DNA from: Sediminibacterium roseum
GTDB lineage: Bacteria; Bacteroidota; Bacteroidia; Chitinophagales; Chitinophagaceae
NCBI RefSeq assembly: GCF_009939005.1
Contig: NZ_JAACJS010000015.1
Coordinates: 1,800,325-1,864,324, forward strand
Reading direction: 5' to 3'
DNA length: 64,000 bases
Shown here: positions 49,650 through 60,800 of the stretch, one piece after another
Layout: each line of letters starts with the position of its first letter
Position numbering within the stretch: the stretch's first letter is position 1
Program-made: the position numbers and the translations under genes
The notes under the pieces: model-generated
Databases searched by the model: none
What the model was told of the DNA's origin: nothing
Seen by the model: only the letters and a program-made list of their open reading frames with translations

Positions 49650-52600
49650 ATGCCCCGAGCGTTCCAGTTTCTATGTGCCGACCCGTGCGGCCTGTCCGCG
49701 CCGGTACATAAAAAGTTGGGGCGGGTCTCCTGGATTTTGTTTTTTCTTTTCCTCCACAGCCAGTCATCCGGGCAAACATCTGTCTATTCATTTGACCTGA
49801 GCGCTTCCAAAGACACCTCCGTTACCACGGCTTCCATTGCTCGTAATGGTGCTTTTTGCGGCGGCACCAATTGCGTCAAATTTGATATTGTTCTCAACCC
49901 GGGTTCAGACCTGCTGGAGCTGGAGATCGTGAGCGGCGCTGCGCCCAACGGGTCTGAGTTTTACCAGATCAACTGCGCGCCTACACAATATTCGCTGGCA
50001 ACGCCTGTTTGCATCACGGGACTAACCAATGTTTCCATTACTTTCTGTAAACCCGGCAATAATTCCAACAATTACCGGATCTCTGCCTCTTCGGCGGTAA
50101 AAGGGTCGGCCGATCTTACCCTGCGGCAGAACTGCTCGGGCACCATGAGTGTTACGGGGTTAACAGCAGCTTCGGTGGTATGGAAGTCTGTGTTCCCGGG
50201 AACACCCGGGCAGTACAACAATTATCTTTCCTGCACCTCGGGTTGTGTGTCTAACACGGTAACCCCGCTCGCAGGCGCGCCGCCTTATATCGACTATGCA
50301 GTAAGTGGTACCACTACCTGCGCAGGAACAAGAAGCGATACGATAAGGGTGTACACCGCGCCGGCACTTAGCGTTCCCATCACACCATCGAACCCTGCGA
50401 TCTGTTCGGGCGCAAGCGCAACGTTAACGGCATCGCCAACGGGTGGTAATACACCTTATACTTATCTGTGGAGCTCGGGACAAACCACATCAACCATCAC
50501 TACCGCAACCACGGGAACCTTTACGGTAACCGTGTCGGACAATACAAGCGGATGTACGCCGGTGTCGCAGGCAGTGGTGGTTACCGCTGCGCCAACCCCG
50601 GTTGCACCAACGGCGTCGGGGGCGAGCATCTGCTCGGGCGGTACCGCCACGTTAACGGCAACCGCACCGGGTGGAACCTACCGGTGGTACGATGTTGCAT
50701 CGGGTGGAAGCCCGCTTGCCACGGGTAGCAGTTACACCACACCATCGCTTACCGCTACCAAAACCTATTACGTAGAAACAACCGTATCGGCATGCACGAG
50801 CAGCAGAACGGCGGTAACGGTAACCGTAAATGCCATACCCGCTGCGCCAACTGCCGCAGGCGCCACGATCTGCGAAGGAAGCACAACCACACTTACCGCC
50901 ACGGCCCCCGGGGGTACGTATGATTGGTTTGATGCCGCTTCGGGCGGAAATCTTCTTGTGTCCAATGCGGCTTATACTACACCGGCACTCACATCAACCA
51001 CCACGTATTATGTGCAAACAACCATTGCGGGTTGCAGCAGTGCGCGTACGGCTGTAACGGCAACTGTTAATCCAATTCCGTCTGCACCTGTTGCAGCGCC
51101 GGGTGCCATATGTACCGGGTTTTCGACAACACTAACGGCAACATCACCCGGGGGAACGTATCGCTGGTACGATGCGGCCACGGGGGGAGCACTTCTTGCC
51201 ACCAGTTCCGGTTATGCAACACCCAACCTCAACGCAAGCACTACTTATTATGTGCAGACAACCGTTGCCGGCTGTACCAGTAGCAGAACGGCTGTTACCG
51301 TTACGGTTAATGCTAAACCTGCTGTACCTGTTGTTTCTCCTGTTGCCATCTGCTCGGGTAATACCGCAACATTGCAGGCAACACCCACTGCCGGTATTGC
51401 ATACAGGTGGTTTGATGCTGCTGGCGGAAACAACCTGCTTGCAACAAATGATAATTATACAACCCCATCGCTCACAGCCAATGCAACATATTACGTAGAA
51501 GCAGCGGCAGGCGGGTGTTACAGCAACAGGGCCGCTGTGGCTGTAACAGTGAATGCGGTGCCTGCGGCGCCAACCGTTGCAGGGGCAAGTATATGCTCCG
51601 GTGCTACCACAACCTTAACTGCAACCGCCCCCGGCGGAGCGTACCGGTGGTATGATGCGGCAACCGGCGGCAGCCTTTTGGCCACCAACGCAAGCTATAC
51701 CACACCCGCGCTCAGCGCAACTGTTTCCTATTATGTGGATGCTACCGTATCGGGTTGTACAAGCGGCCGCACGATGGTAAACGTTTCGGTTAACCCGGTA
51801 CCCGCCATACCTACGGCCGCAGGAAGCACGATCTGTTCGGGTAATGCTACCTCTTTAACAGCTACCGCGCCCGGAGGCACTTATGAATGGTACGATGCTT
51901 TGTCGGGCGGCAACCTGCTTGTTACAAACAGCAATTACATAACGCCCGTACTTACCGCTTCCGCCACGTATTATGTTCAGACAACTGTTGCAGGATGTAC
52001 CAGTCCGCGGCATGCTGTAAGTGTTACGGTTAAACCCATTCCCGCAGCGCCCACTGCAGCGGGAACGTCTGTTTGCGAGGGCAATGCGGCTTTACTTTCG
52101 GCAACGGCGCCCGGTGGTATTTACCAGTGGTACGATGCCGCTGCCGGCGGCAACCTGCTTGCTACGAATGCAACTCTTGTTACGTCTTCGCTTTCGCAAA
52201 ACACCACGTATTATGTGCAGGCAACCGTTGCGGCCTGTGCGGGACCGCGAACCGCGGTAACCGTTACCGTGAACGCCACGCCCGCAGCGCCAACGGCTGC
52301 AGACGCGCTCATCTGTTCCGGAAGCAGCGTAATCCTGAACGCCACGGCGCCCGGTAATACTTTTGAATGGTATGATGCCGCGACGGGCGGGAACCTCCTC
52401 GCCATCAATACTGCATACACCACTCCCGCATTAACTGCTTCAACAAATTATTATGTGCGGGCCGTTGTGGCCGGATGCGCCGGGCCTAGAAAAACAGTGG
52501 CAGTAACGCTCTTGCCGGTTCAGGATCCTGGTTTTGATTACGGCTCGGGTACCTTTTGTATCACGGGAAACAATCCCGTTCCCGTGGTCAATGCGCTTTC

Positions 52601-55600
52601 GGGCGGCACCTTCACTTCTTCACCAGCGGGGCTCGTGTTTGTGAGCACCACCACCGGGGAGATCAACGTTTCGGCAAGTGCGCTGGGTACATACACAATA
52701 ACGTTTTTAGCAAACGGCAGCTGTGGATACAGCAGCACGGCCAATGTTACCATTACTACCTCACCCAACGCTTCCTTTTCTTACAACGGCCCCTATTGTC
52801 AGTTGCAGAATGCCCCCGCCCCCTTGTTTGTGCCGGGCGCCAGTGGCGGTACGTTCTCTGCAACGCCTTCGGGTTTGCAGTTCACCAGCAGCAGCACAGG
52901 CGTCATCAACCTTAACACCAGTGCCGCTGGCACCTATACCATCACCAACAACATTCCCGCGCAGGGAGGTTGCGCAGCAGCAACTGCGGTTTCTACGGTA
53001 ACCATCAACACCGCTCCTGTTGTAAATGCGGGTCCGGACCAAACCGTTTGCGCAGGCGTTACGGTAAACCTCAACGGAACCATAGGCGGCGCCGCAACCA
53101 ATGCAAGCTGGTCTGGCGGCAACGGCAGTTTTTCAAATGCATCTTCGCTTACTACCCGGTATACACCCGCTGCAGGGGAAACGGTTGTAAAACTTTACCT
53201 GCTTACAGACGACCCATCGGGCCCTTGTAACGCAGCAAAAGACAGTCTTACCCTGTTCATCACCCCAACCCCTGCAGCACCGGTGGTTCAGGGCGGTTCT
53301 TCCTGCGTGGGCAGCGCTGCTACTTTGGTGGCCACGGCTCCGGGTGGCAATTACCAATGGTTTGATGTGGCATCGGGTGGCAGTGCGATCGCTTCAGGAC
53401 AAACCTTTACAACACCTGTACTTAATGCGCAGGCCGTTTATTATGTTCAGACCACGATCAACAATTGCACCGGCGCGCGGCTTCCGGTAACCGTAGCCGT
53501 AACACCGAGGCCGACTGTAACAAGCCCGGCGGCGGCAAGCATTTGTTCAGGATCTGCAATGTTCTACGAGATCACAAGCGATCTTACGGGAGCCGATTTT
53601 ACCTGGAGCCGCCCGCAGCTCGCCGGCATTGCCGGCCCGGCAGTTACGGGTTCCGATGCCATCATCGCAGAAACATTGAACAACCAGACAAGTTCTTCCA
53701 TACCCGTAACGTATACTATTTTACCGGGCAAAAATAACTGCCAGGGCACGCCATTCAACTATACGGTTATGGTAAATCCAAGTCCGGCGGCCCCTGCGGT
53801 TAGCAGCAGTTTCCCGGTATGTGCGGGCACGCCGCTTTCGCTCTCAACCGCCACCGTTGCCGGCGCTACTTTCAGCTGGACGGGGCCTAATGGATTCAGC
53901 TCTGCGGATCAGAACCCTGTTATCACAAACATCACCACGGCATCGGCAGGTATTTATTCATTGATCATTACGGTGGATGGATGCGCCAGCCCCGCAGGCA
54001 GCAAAAACATTTTCCCTGTTATTGCTGTTCCGGTTGCGGTTAACAACGGGCCGGTTTGCGAGGGCAATACCATACAGCTGGGCGCGGGCAACCTGGCAGG
54101 CGCCACGTATAGCTGGACGGGCCCGGGTGGCTTTGCTTCTGCCCTGCAGAACCCGTCCATCAATCCCGGTAAGAAAACCGACGCGGGTACTTATTATGTT
54201 ACGGCATCCATAGCGGGTTGTTCGGGAATGACTGATTCAACCACAGTGGTCGTGAACACGCCACCCGGCACGCCTGCGATCTCGGCAAGCACACCGGTTT
54301 GCGCGGGCGATTCCATCGTACTTGCAGCAACTACAATTGCAGGTGCGGCATACAAATGGGTGGGCCCGGGCGGATTCAGCTCTTCGGCACAAACACCTGT
54401 TATTTCAAAAGCAGGCACTGGTAACGACGGCACCTACCAGGTAACCGTAAGCACACAGGGATGTTCCGTTACCCGGTCATCCTCCGTTGCTGTTGTAGTA
54501 AATAAAAGACCGGATGTTCCCTCCGCTATTGGCAACACACCGTTGTGCGAGGGCGATAAACTTTCATTGCTCACCCCGTCTGTAACGGGCGCGGTTTACC
54601 ATTGGAGCCATGCAAACGGTTTTACTTCGCAGTTGCAGAACCCGGTGATCAATGCGGTTTCAAGATCAGACAGCGGCACATACAGGATAACCGTGTCGGT
54701 TAACGGTTGCACCAGCGATACAGGAAAGACCAGGGTTACGGTAATCCAGCCGGCCGTGGCAACCGCGGGAAACGACCAGGTAGTTTGCGGCAACAATGCA
54801 TCCGTTCGCCTCGATGGAAAGATTTCAGGAGAAGATACACAGACCGGTATCTGGACCACGGAAGGCAGCGGTACATTCCTTCCGAAGAACACGAGCCTGC
54901 GGGCCACCTATCTCCCTTCAAAAAACGATACGGCAAAAGGGAGCGTTGTACTTAAGTTGTCTACAACACAAAACAAGACATGTGCAGTTTCAACCTCTGC
55001 TTTGTCTGTAATCATAACCGATGCGCCTGTTGCAAACGCAGGTCCTGACCAGGCTGTATGCGCCAACGATTCCCTTATTACACTGAATGGCCTCATCACC
55101 ATCGCGGGCGGTGGTAACTGGACCACCAGCGGCACCGGCACTTTTAACAAGGCCGGCAATAACCTCGGCCTCGTATATACACCGAGCAGAAAAGATATTC
55201 TTGCGGGTAATGTTTTCTTCTACCTTACAACCACCGGCAATGGAGATTGTATTGCGGTAGCAGACACCGTTAAGGCAACCATAATACCGGAGCCCTATGT
55301 AAATGCAGGGGCAGACAGGTTGATGTTTGAAAACGATACCATTGTGCTTGCGCCTGATGTACGGGGAACCAATCTCAGTTATTCCTGGAGCCCTGATAGC
55401 GACCTGAACAGCGGTACGATCAAAAACCCGGTGCTCAGGGGGAGAAACAGCGCCACCTATGTATTGAAAGTTACAGGAGAAGGATCCTGCACGGCACAGG
55501 ACGATGTATTTGTAAAAGTGCTGAAGCCGATCGGTATCCCGAATATCTTTTCGCCCAATGGCGATGGGATCAATGATACATGGGAAATAAAAGAACTGGC

Positions 55601-55790
55601 CAATTATCCCAACCCATCCGTTGAGATCTTCACACGCAGCGGACAGAAGATCTTTACTTCCGTTGGATACAGCGTACCCTGGGATGGAACGTACAATGGC
55701 AAACCCGTGCCCGTGGCAACCTATTATTACATCGTGGACCCCAAGATCCTCGGTAAAGTATTTTCGGGTTCGGTTACTGTGATACGATAA
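49650..55790 (+). CDS. Giant Ig-repeat surface protein with type IX secretion C-terminal domain
   Basis: 2046 residues. Long signal region ending near residue 42 (WILFFLFLHSQSSGQ). N-terminal domain to about 240; eight tandem 80-residue CHU_C-associated Ig-like repeats about 315-955, each with ICSG, TATAPGGTY-W-DAASGG and TYYVQTT-AGC; PKD-like domains; a ninth repeat about 1205-1287; four SWTGPGGFSS-type Ig domains about 1380-1650; three NAGPDQ repeats; and a C-terminal gliding-motility/CHU_C domain (IPNIFSPNGDGINDTW) for type IX export. Likely a surface adhesin. Single gene; no partner found. Confidence 0.9.
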   Translation: MPRAFQFLCADPCGLSAPVHKKLGRVSWILFFLFLHSQSSGQTSVYSFDLSASKDTSVTTASIARNGAFCGGTNCVKFDIVLNPGSDLLELEIVSGAAPNGSEFYQINCAPTQYSLATPVCITGLTNVSITFCKPGNNSNNYRISASSAVKGSADLTLRQNCSGTMSVTGLTAASVVWKSVFPGTPGQYNNYLSCTSGCVSNTVTPLAGAPPYIDYAVSGTTTCAGTRSDTIRVYTAPALSVPITPSNPAICSGASATLTASPTGGNTPYTYLWSSGQTTSTITTATTGTFTVTVSDNTSGCTPVSQAVVVTAAPTPVAPTASGASICSGGTATLTATAPGGTYRWYDVASGGSPLATGSSYTTPSLTATKTYYVETTVSACTSSRTAVTVTVNAIPAAPTAAGATICEGSTTTLTATAPGGTYDWFDAASGGNLLVSNAAYTTPALTSTTTYYVQTTIAGCSSARTAVTATVNPIPSAPVAAPGAICTGFSTTLTATSPGGTYRWYDAATGGALLATSSGYATPNLNASTTYYVQTTVAGCTSSRTAVTVTVNAKPAVPVVSPVAICSGNTATLQATPTAGIAYRWFDAAGGNNLLATNDNYTTPSLTANATYYVEAAAGGCYSNRAAVAVTVNAVPAAPTVAGASICSGATTTLTATAPGGAYRWYDAATGGSLLATNASYTTPALSATVSYYVDATVSGCTSGRTMVNVSVNPVPAIPTAAGSTICSGNATSLTATAPGGTYEWYDALSGGNLLVTNSNYITPVLTASATYYVQTTVAGCTSPRHAVSVTVKPIPAAPTAAGTSVCEGNAALLSATAPGGIYQWYDAAAGGNLLATNATLVTSSLSQNTTYYVQATVAACAGPRTAVTVTVNATPAAPTAADALICSGSSVILNATAPGNTFEWYDAATGGNLLAINTAYTTPALTASTNYYVRAVVAGCAGPRKTVAVTLLPVQDPGFDYGSGTFCITGNNPVPVVNALSGGTFTSSPAGLVFVSTTTGEINVSASALGTYTITFLANGSCGYSSTANVTITTSPNASFSYNGPYCQLQNAPAPLFVPGASGGTFSATPSGLQFTSSSTGVINLNTSAAGTYTITNNIPAQGGCAAATAVSTVTINTAPVVNAGPDQTVCAGVTVNLNGTIGGAATNASWSGGNGSFSNASSLTTRYTPAAGETVVKLYLLTDDPSGPCNAAKDSLTLFITPTPAAPVVQGGSSCVGSAATLVATAPGGNYQWFDVASGGSAIASGQTFTTPVLNAQAVYYVQTTINNCTGARLPVTVAVTPRPTVTSPAAASICSGSAMFYEITSDLTGADFTWSRPQLAGIAGPAVTGSDAIIAETLNNQTSSSIPVTYTILPGKNNCQGTPFNYTVMVNPSPAAPAVSSSFPVCAGTPLSLSTATVAGATFSWTGPNGFSSADQNPVITNITTASAGIYSLIITVDGCASPAGSKNIFPVIAVPVAVNNGPVCEGNTIQLGAGNLAGATYSWTGPGGFASALQNPSINPGKKTDAGTYYVTASIAGCSGMTDSTTVVVNTPPGTPAISASTPVCAGDSIVLAATTIAGAAYKWVGPGGFSSSAQTPVISKAGTGNDGTYQVTVSTQGCSVTRSSSVAVVVNKRPDVPSAIGNTPLCEGDKLSLLTPSVTGAVYHWSHANGFTSQLQNPVINAVSRSDSGTYRITVSVNGCTSDTGKTRVTVIQPAVATAGNDQVVCGNNASVRLDGKISGEDTQTGIWTTEGSGTFLPKNTSLRATYLPSKNDTAKGSVVLKLSTTQNKTCAVSTSALSVIITDAPVANAGPDQAVCANDSLITLNGLITIAGGGNWTTSGTGTFNKAGNNLGLVYTPSRKDILAGNVFFYLTTTGNGDCIAVADTVKATIIPEPYVNAGADRLMFENDTIVLAPDVRGTNLSYSWSPDSDLNSGTIKNPVLRGRNSATYVLKVTGEGSCTAQDDVFVKVLKPIGIPNIFSPNGDGINDTWEIKELANYPNPSVEIFTRSGQKIFTSVGYSVPWDGTYNGKPVPVATYYYIVDPKILGKVFSGSVTVIR
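50592..52515 (+). repeat. Eight tandem in-frame repeats of about 240 bp
   Basis: Repeat units begin near 50592 and recur about every 240 bp, marked by the ATCTGCTCGGG-like codons for ICSG at 50627, 50868, 51104, 51345, 51588, 51828, 52066 and 52308. Protein-level identity is high; third-codon positions vary, so the array is old or under codon diversification. A ninth unit lies apart near 53263-53510. Confidence 0.9.
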
Positions 55791-56043
55791 TAACAAGTGC
55801 CCGCCATGCCAAAACCTGTTCCGCTGTTTTATCGCTGCCGGTTCAAGTCATTTGCCCCCCGGCCGGGTAGCCCTTTTGCATTGGAAAAGAAAGCTTCGTG
55901 CACGTAATTTTCTTATATTCATTCGAGAGTCTGAGGCTGGTTTATCGATGAACGAAGGCAACCGACTGGCATAGTATTTTTAGTCCGGATTGATGGCATA
56001 ACAGGCAGGATGTCCGTTTTTTGATCAGTTCACCAAACCCGAT

Positions 56044-57201
56044 GTGATGAAAGCTTTTTTGCGTAAAAACAGGACAGCGCTTTTGCTTTCGCTGCTTTAT
56101 TTTGTACCGGGCATGGTTTGGGTACTCTTTTCAGACAGGTGGCTCTTTTCGGAGCCGCGTGATCTTGAAACTGAAAAAGTATTACAGATAGACATGATCA
56201 AGGATGCCAGTTTTGTAGTGGCTGTATCCGTACTGTTCTTTATCAGCATCCGCCTCTCACGCAAAAAACTGCAGGATACCAGGCAGCAATACCAGAACCT
56301 GTTTGAACAGAACCTGACCCCCATGTGGATCTATGAGCTCAACACGCTCAAATTTGTCGCCGTGAACAATGCGGCCGTAAACCAGTATGGCTACACGCGT
56401 GAAGAATTTCTTTCAATGACACTGGAAAACATCCGTCCCCCCGAAGCGTTGGACACGCTCAGAAAACACCTTGCCACCTACACGCCCTCTCAAAGCCATC
56501 GCGGGCTATGGACCCACAGGAAAAAATCGGGAGAGATCATTGTGGTGGAAATATTGGCAGACGATGTAACGTTTTTCAATAAACCATGCAGGCTGGTAAG
56601 CGCAACAGACATCACAGACAGGATAAAAAAAGACGTAGACCTTAACCGGTTGTCGCTGGTGGCGAAGAATGCAACCAATGCCGTGATCATTACCTCCCGC
56701 GACGCAAAGATCGAGTGGGTGAACGATGCGTTTACCAGTCTTACCGGCTATACCATAGACGAAGTAACAGGCAAAAGGCCCTCTGATTTCCTACACGGGC
56801 CGCTGACCGATCAGCGTACGCAGGATGAGATCTTCAGGTGCATCGAACAGAAAAAACCTTACGCAGGCGAGATCCTTAATTACAGGAAAGACGGCTCGGT
56901 TTTCTGGTTGCGGTTAACCGTATCGCCGGTAATAACGGGGGGCGAGATCACCAATTTTGTTACGGTGCAAACGGATATTACGGCCATCAAGGACCAGAAC
57001 GACAGGCTGCGCGATATTGCCTACACCGCCTCGCATGGTTTTCGCAAACCATTGGCCAATATTCTCGGCCTGCTTGAATTTGTTCACGAGAACGGCACCG
57101 ATAAACAGATCATCGCGGATCTGAAAAAATCGGCGCTGGAGCTCGATAAAGAAGTGAGGGTGATCGTTGACAAGACAAAAACCATCAATGCACAAAACTG
57201 A
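56044..57201 (+). CDS. Membrane PAS sensor ending in a HisKA dimerisation helix without ATPase domain
   Basis: 385 residues. Two TM helices (about 11-31 and 54-71), PAS domain about 82-195, PAS domain about 200-315, then an H-box-like ASHGFRKPLANILGLLEFV (His331) and about 50 more residues, where the protein ends. No HATPase motif (N, G1, G2 boxes) follows here or in the next 640 bp. It could receive phosphate from another kinase or act as a dimeric sensor. No LOV cysteine in either PAS domain. Confidence 0.82.
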   Translation: MMKAFLRKNRTALLLSLLYFVPGMVWVLFSDRWLFSEPRDLETEKVLQIDMIKDASFVVAVSVLFFISIRLSRKKLQDTRQQYQNLFEQNLTPMWIYELNTLKFVAVNNAAVNQYGYTREEFLSMTLENIRPPEALDTLRKHLATYTPSQSHRGLWTHRKKSGEIIVVEILADDVTFFNKPCRLVSATDITDRIKKDVDLNRLSLVAKNATNAVIITSRDAKIEWVNDAFTSLTGYTIDEVTGKRPSDFLHGPLTDQRTQDEIFRCIEQKKPYAGEILNYRKDGSVFWLRLTVSPVITGGEITNFVTVQTDITAIKDQNDRLRDIAYTASHGFRKPLANILGLLEFVHENGTDKQIIADLKKSALELDKEVRVIVDKTKTINAQN

Positions 57202-57534
57202 GCCGGCGCCCTTGTTTTAAAAATGTTTCAGCCGGGCATTGCCCCAAAATCCTCTCCAACATGGCGCTTTTTTGATCTTCGACCGCAAAATGCACATGCA
57301 TCCCCACCCTGTTATTCCGGAAAAAACAAGGATGCAGGGAAAATCAATTTTTTTCTTGAAAAAAACGCAGGAAAAGAATCCTGATTTATTCAATGCTGCG
57401 CTGTATTTCATCACATTTTCACATCAAAAAAAACGCGAAAAACAATCGTGTTTTTTGATTGCTGCAACCGATTGAAATTTTTGATCGGTTTACGAAAACA
57501 CGTTTGCAACTATTTGATTTTAAATTAATTACAG
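57202..57534. other. Non-coding spacer, first part
   Basis: AT-rich 333 bp after the PAS sensor. A 78-codon open frame on the plus strand (57239-57475) lacks any family resemblance, has A/T-homopolymer codons and is not called. A LacI-like half-site cluster (TTTACGAAAACACGTTTGC) starts at 57489. Otherwise nothing recognised. Confidence 0.6.
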
Positions 57535-57568
57535 CGATAACGTTTTCGTAAACCCGAAAACGTTATCG
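57535..57568. promoter_or_regulatory. Double LacI-like operator upstream of the SusC operon
   Basis: Two 14-bp inverted copies, CGATAACGTTTTCG (57535-57548) and CGAAAACGTTATCG (57555-57568), separated by TAAACC. Each copy is itself a near-palindrome centred on CG, the usual shape of LacI/CcpA-family operators. They lie about 275-310 bp upstream of the susC ATG. No LacI-family gene lies in the window. Confidence 0.65.
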
Positions 57569-57671
57569 TAAAAAAACCTTTGTTTTTTCCGTTCGCGACG
57601 ACGAAAAAATATCAATTTGACGGTCTTAATAAAAAGTTAAACAGGTTTTATTTCGACTGCTTTCGAAGCGG

Positions 57672-57723
57672 AAACCGCTTGCTCTAGCCGTATGCCCAGA
57701 AGGGTTTGAGCAAGCAGGTTTTT
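57672..57723 (+). terminator. Terminator-like hairpin in the susC leader
   Basis: AAACC-GCTTGCTC at 57672-57684 pairs with GAGCAAGC-A-GGTTT at 57708-57721 (one bulged A), with an inner CCC/GGG stem, followed by a run of five T overlapping the arm end. It lies 120 nt before the SusC start, so it could attenuate the operon instead of ending a gene. Confidence 0.5.
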
Positions 57724-57842
57724 CCGTCGCCTCCTTCGCATGCATTCGCATTAAACCACCCGATTTTTTTCATCATCCTTCCGCGGAGCCGTTGTTTCCG
57801 GAACAAAGAATTGTTTCTAATCATTGCTAAAACCTGCTGTGT

Positions 57843-60800
57843 ATGATTACCAGATCTTTCAAAAAACGACTCAAACCCGAACGCAGATGGTTCATCTGTA
57901 TTGCGCTGGTTTGCATGTTCCAGTTAATGGGCGCGCAACTGTTTGCCCAATCCAAAAAAATAGAAGGCGTTGTAAGCGATTCGTCCGGCGCCGCTGTAGA
58001 AAACGTGAGCGTGGTTGTTAAAGGCAGCAACCGCGGAACCGTTACCGATAGCAAGGGCCGCTATTCCATCGTGGCCGAACCTTCCGCCACCCTCGTGTTT
58101 TCTTACACCGGCTACAACAACGTTGAAGAAAAGGTGGGCACAAGAACGGGCATCAATGTTGTCATCACCTCGTACTCACAGATCATGAGTGATGTGATTG
58201 TTGTGGGTTACGGCACCCAACGCAAGGTAAACCTGAGTGGCGCCGTTGCCGTTGTAAGTGGCAAGGAACTGATCAACAGGCCCGTTCCAAATGTAACCAG
58301 CGCCCTGCAGGGTGTATTGCCCGGCGTTACGGTATACAGGGGTTCAGGGCAACCAGGCAACGAAGGGTATGGCGTACGCGTGCGCGGCTTCTCTTCTTCG
58401 AACGACGCCTTCGCGCTCGTGCTGGTGGATGGTGTTGAACAGGATCTCAACCTGCTCGACCCGAATGATGTTGAGTCCATTTCCGTTTTGAAAGATGCAT
58501 CCGCTTCTGCCATCTATGGCGCAAGGGCCGCTGCAGGCGTCATCCTCGTTACTACCAAACAGGGACGCGCGGGAGCAACAAGGGTTAACCTCAACAGTTA
58601 TTACGGCATCAACATCACTGCACGTCAACCGGAGCGCCTGAACTCATGGGATGAACAGACCCTGATCGATGAGGCACGTTTCAACGCCACCGGCGCGCGC
58701 GAGTTCAATGCCGAACAATACGAGTGGCTCATGAACCCGAACTTTTCTTACCGCCCCAACCCAACCGCCGACCGCTGGGAATATTTCGGGAACAACAACT
58801 GGATCAAAGAGGGCATGGACAAGATCAACCATATGCAGAACCAATCCATCTCGGTAAGCGGCGGCGAACAGAAGTTAAACTACCTGCTGGCCGGCAGCTA
58901 TTACAAACGCGACGGCGTGCTGCGCTACGGGCCGGACGACAACTCGCGCTACAACCTAAAATTCAACCTCAATTTCGAGGCAAGTAAATACGTCAGCATC
59001 AAATTCAACGCGAGCTATATCGGGTCTTTTGTGAACGAAAACTCGTTCGGCACCGAGCAGATCATCAACCGCTTGTACCGGAGCCGTACAAGGCAAAACC
59101 TGTATACCCCTGCAGAAGATGTGACCGGGCAGATCTACAATGGCGATCTCCAGATCAATGCAGTTGACATTGAAAAAAACAGCGGCCTTGAAACACGGGG
59201 ATATGAAACATTTACCGGGCGTTTGAACATCCAGGTAAAGAACATCGTAAAAGGACTTACGCTGGATGTGATCGGCTGGCGCAACCAGAACATCTACAAC
59301 ATGGAAAACAACAGGAGAAGTTTGTATTGGTACGGAAGAAGTGTTGCCACTGTACGTTTCAATGCAAATGTTCCCAATTCAATTTCGTTAACAAAGAACA
59401 GGGGATACCAGAACAACGTGCAGAGTTTTCTTACCTACAACCTGAAACTGAAAGACCACTCTTTCACTTTCTTACAGGGTGCACAGTTTGAAGAATACAG
59501 GAAGGATGAATTTTCTGCGGCAGCAACCAATATGCCCACCAACAATTCCTTCTCGCTTAATTTTGCGGAAGCGATCAACAAAACCAGCTCCGACAAAGTA
59601 CAGACATGGGCACAGGCTTCTTTATTCGGAAGGTTCAACTATAGCTTCCAGGATAAATACCTGCTCGAAGCTTCTTACCGTTACGATGGAAGCTCGCGCC
59701 TCGCTCCAGACAAACGCTGGCAACTCTTCCCGTCTTTCTCCGCCGCATGGCGGGTGAGCCAGGAAAAGTTTATGAAAGATGTGTCCTTTGTAAACAATGT
59801 AAAGCTCCGCGCTTCCTGGGGGCAACTGGGTAATGGCTCCGCATTGGGCTACTACGATTACATAACGCTGCTGAACAGCGGGCTGCTCAACAACACAACT
59901 ACCGGCAGCAGCAATACAAGCAACCTCGTTTTTGATAACCAGCGATCGCAATACTTTTACCAGAACACACTGGCCTCGCCCGATAAAACATGGGAAACCG
60001 TTGAGCAGACAAACTTTGGCCTCGACTTTTCTATGTTTAACAACAGGCTCTCGGTAACGGCTGACTACTACATCAAACGCAACAAGAACATGCTGGCCAC
60101 TTTAAACGTACCCAACCTGATTGGCGTTAACGTGAGCAGCCTCAACGTTGGCCAACTGAAAAGCTGGGGAGCAGAACTGGGATTAAAATGGAAAGACAGG
60201 GTTGGTAAACTTGATTACTCCCTTGGCTTCAACATCTCAGACAACCAGAATGTACTTGAAAAATACAACGGCAAAAACTCGATCGGTACAGGAGGCGTTG
60301 TTCCATTGCTGGAAGGATATGGGTTGAACAGTGTATGGGGCTTTAAAACAGACGGGTATTTTCAATCCGCTGCCGAAGCCACTGCCTACAAATCGAAAGT
60401 TACCTATCCTTTCTTTGCAACACCAACTGCCGGCGATGTCAAATACCTTGACCTCAACGGCGATGGTGTGATCTCTGCCGGCGGCGGCACACCGGAAAAC
60501 CCGGGCGATCTCGTTTACCTCGGCACTACCAATGCACGTTATACTTACGGATTCGATGTTGCGTTTGCATGGAAAGGCTTTGACTTCTCCGCATTCTTCC
60601 AGGGAGCGCTCGGCCGCAAGTTCCTGATCTCTGAAGAAACATTGTCGCCCATACTCGGTACCGCAGACATGCCATGGACGATCCACATGGACCACTGGAC
60701 GCCCGATAACCCGAATGCTTTCTTCCCGAGGATGTACCAGACCAGTGCGCATAATTTCCGTCCGTCGGACAAATGGACACAAAACGGGAACTACATCCGT

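Noticed and set aside
50592..52515. Regular repeats resembling a CRISPR or satellite array
   Set aside because: Units of about 240 bp are in frame and encode a conserved Ig fold with differing third positions; no short identical repeats with unique spacers.
56044..57201. LOV photoreceptor domain in the PAS sensor
   Set aside because: The second PAS domain has GKRPSDFLHGP where a LOV domain has the flavin-binding Cys motif; no Cys is present.
57239..57475. 78-codon plus-strand open frame after the PAS sensor
   Set aside because: A-rich composition, no family match and no leader; falls in the regulatory spacer.
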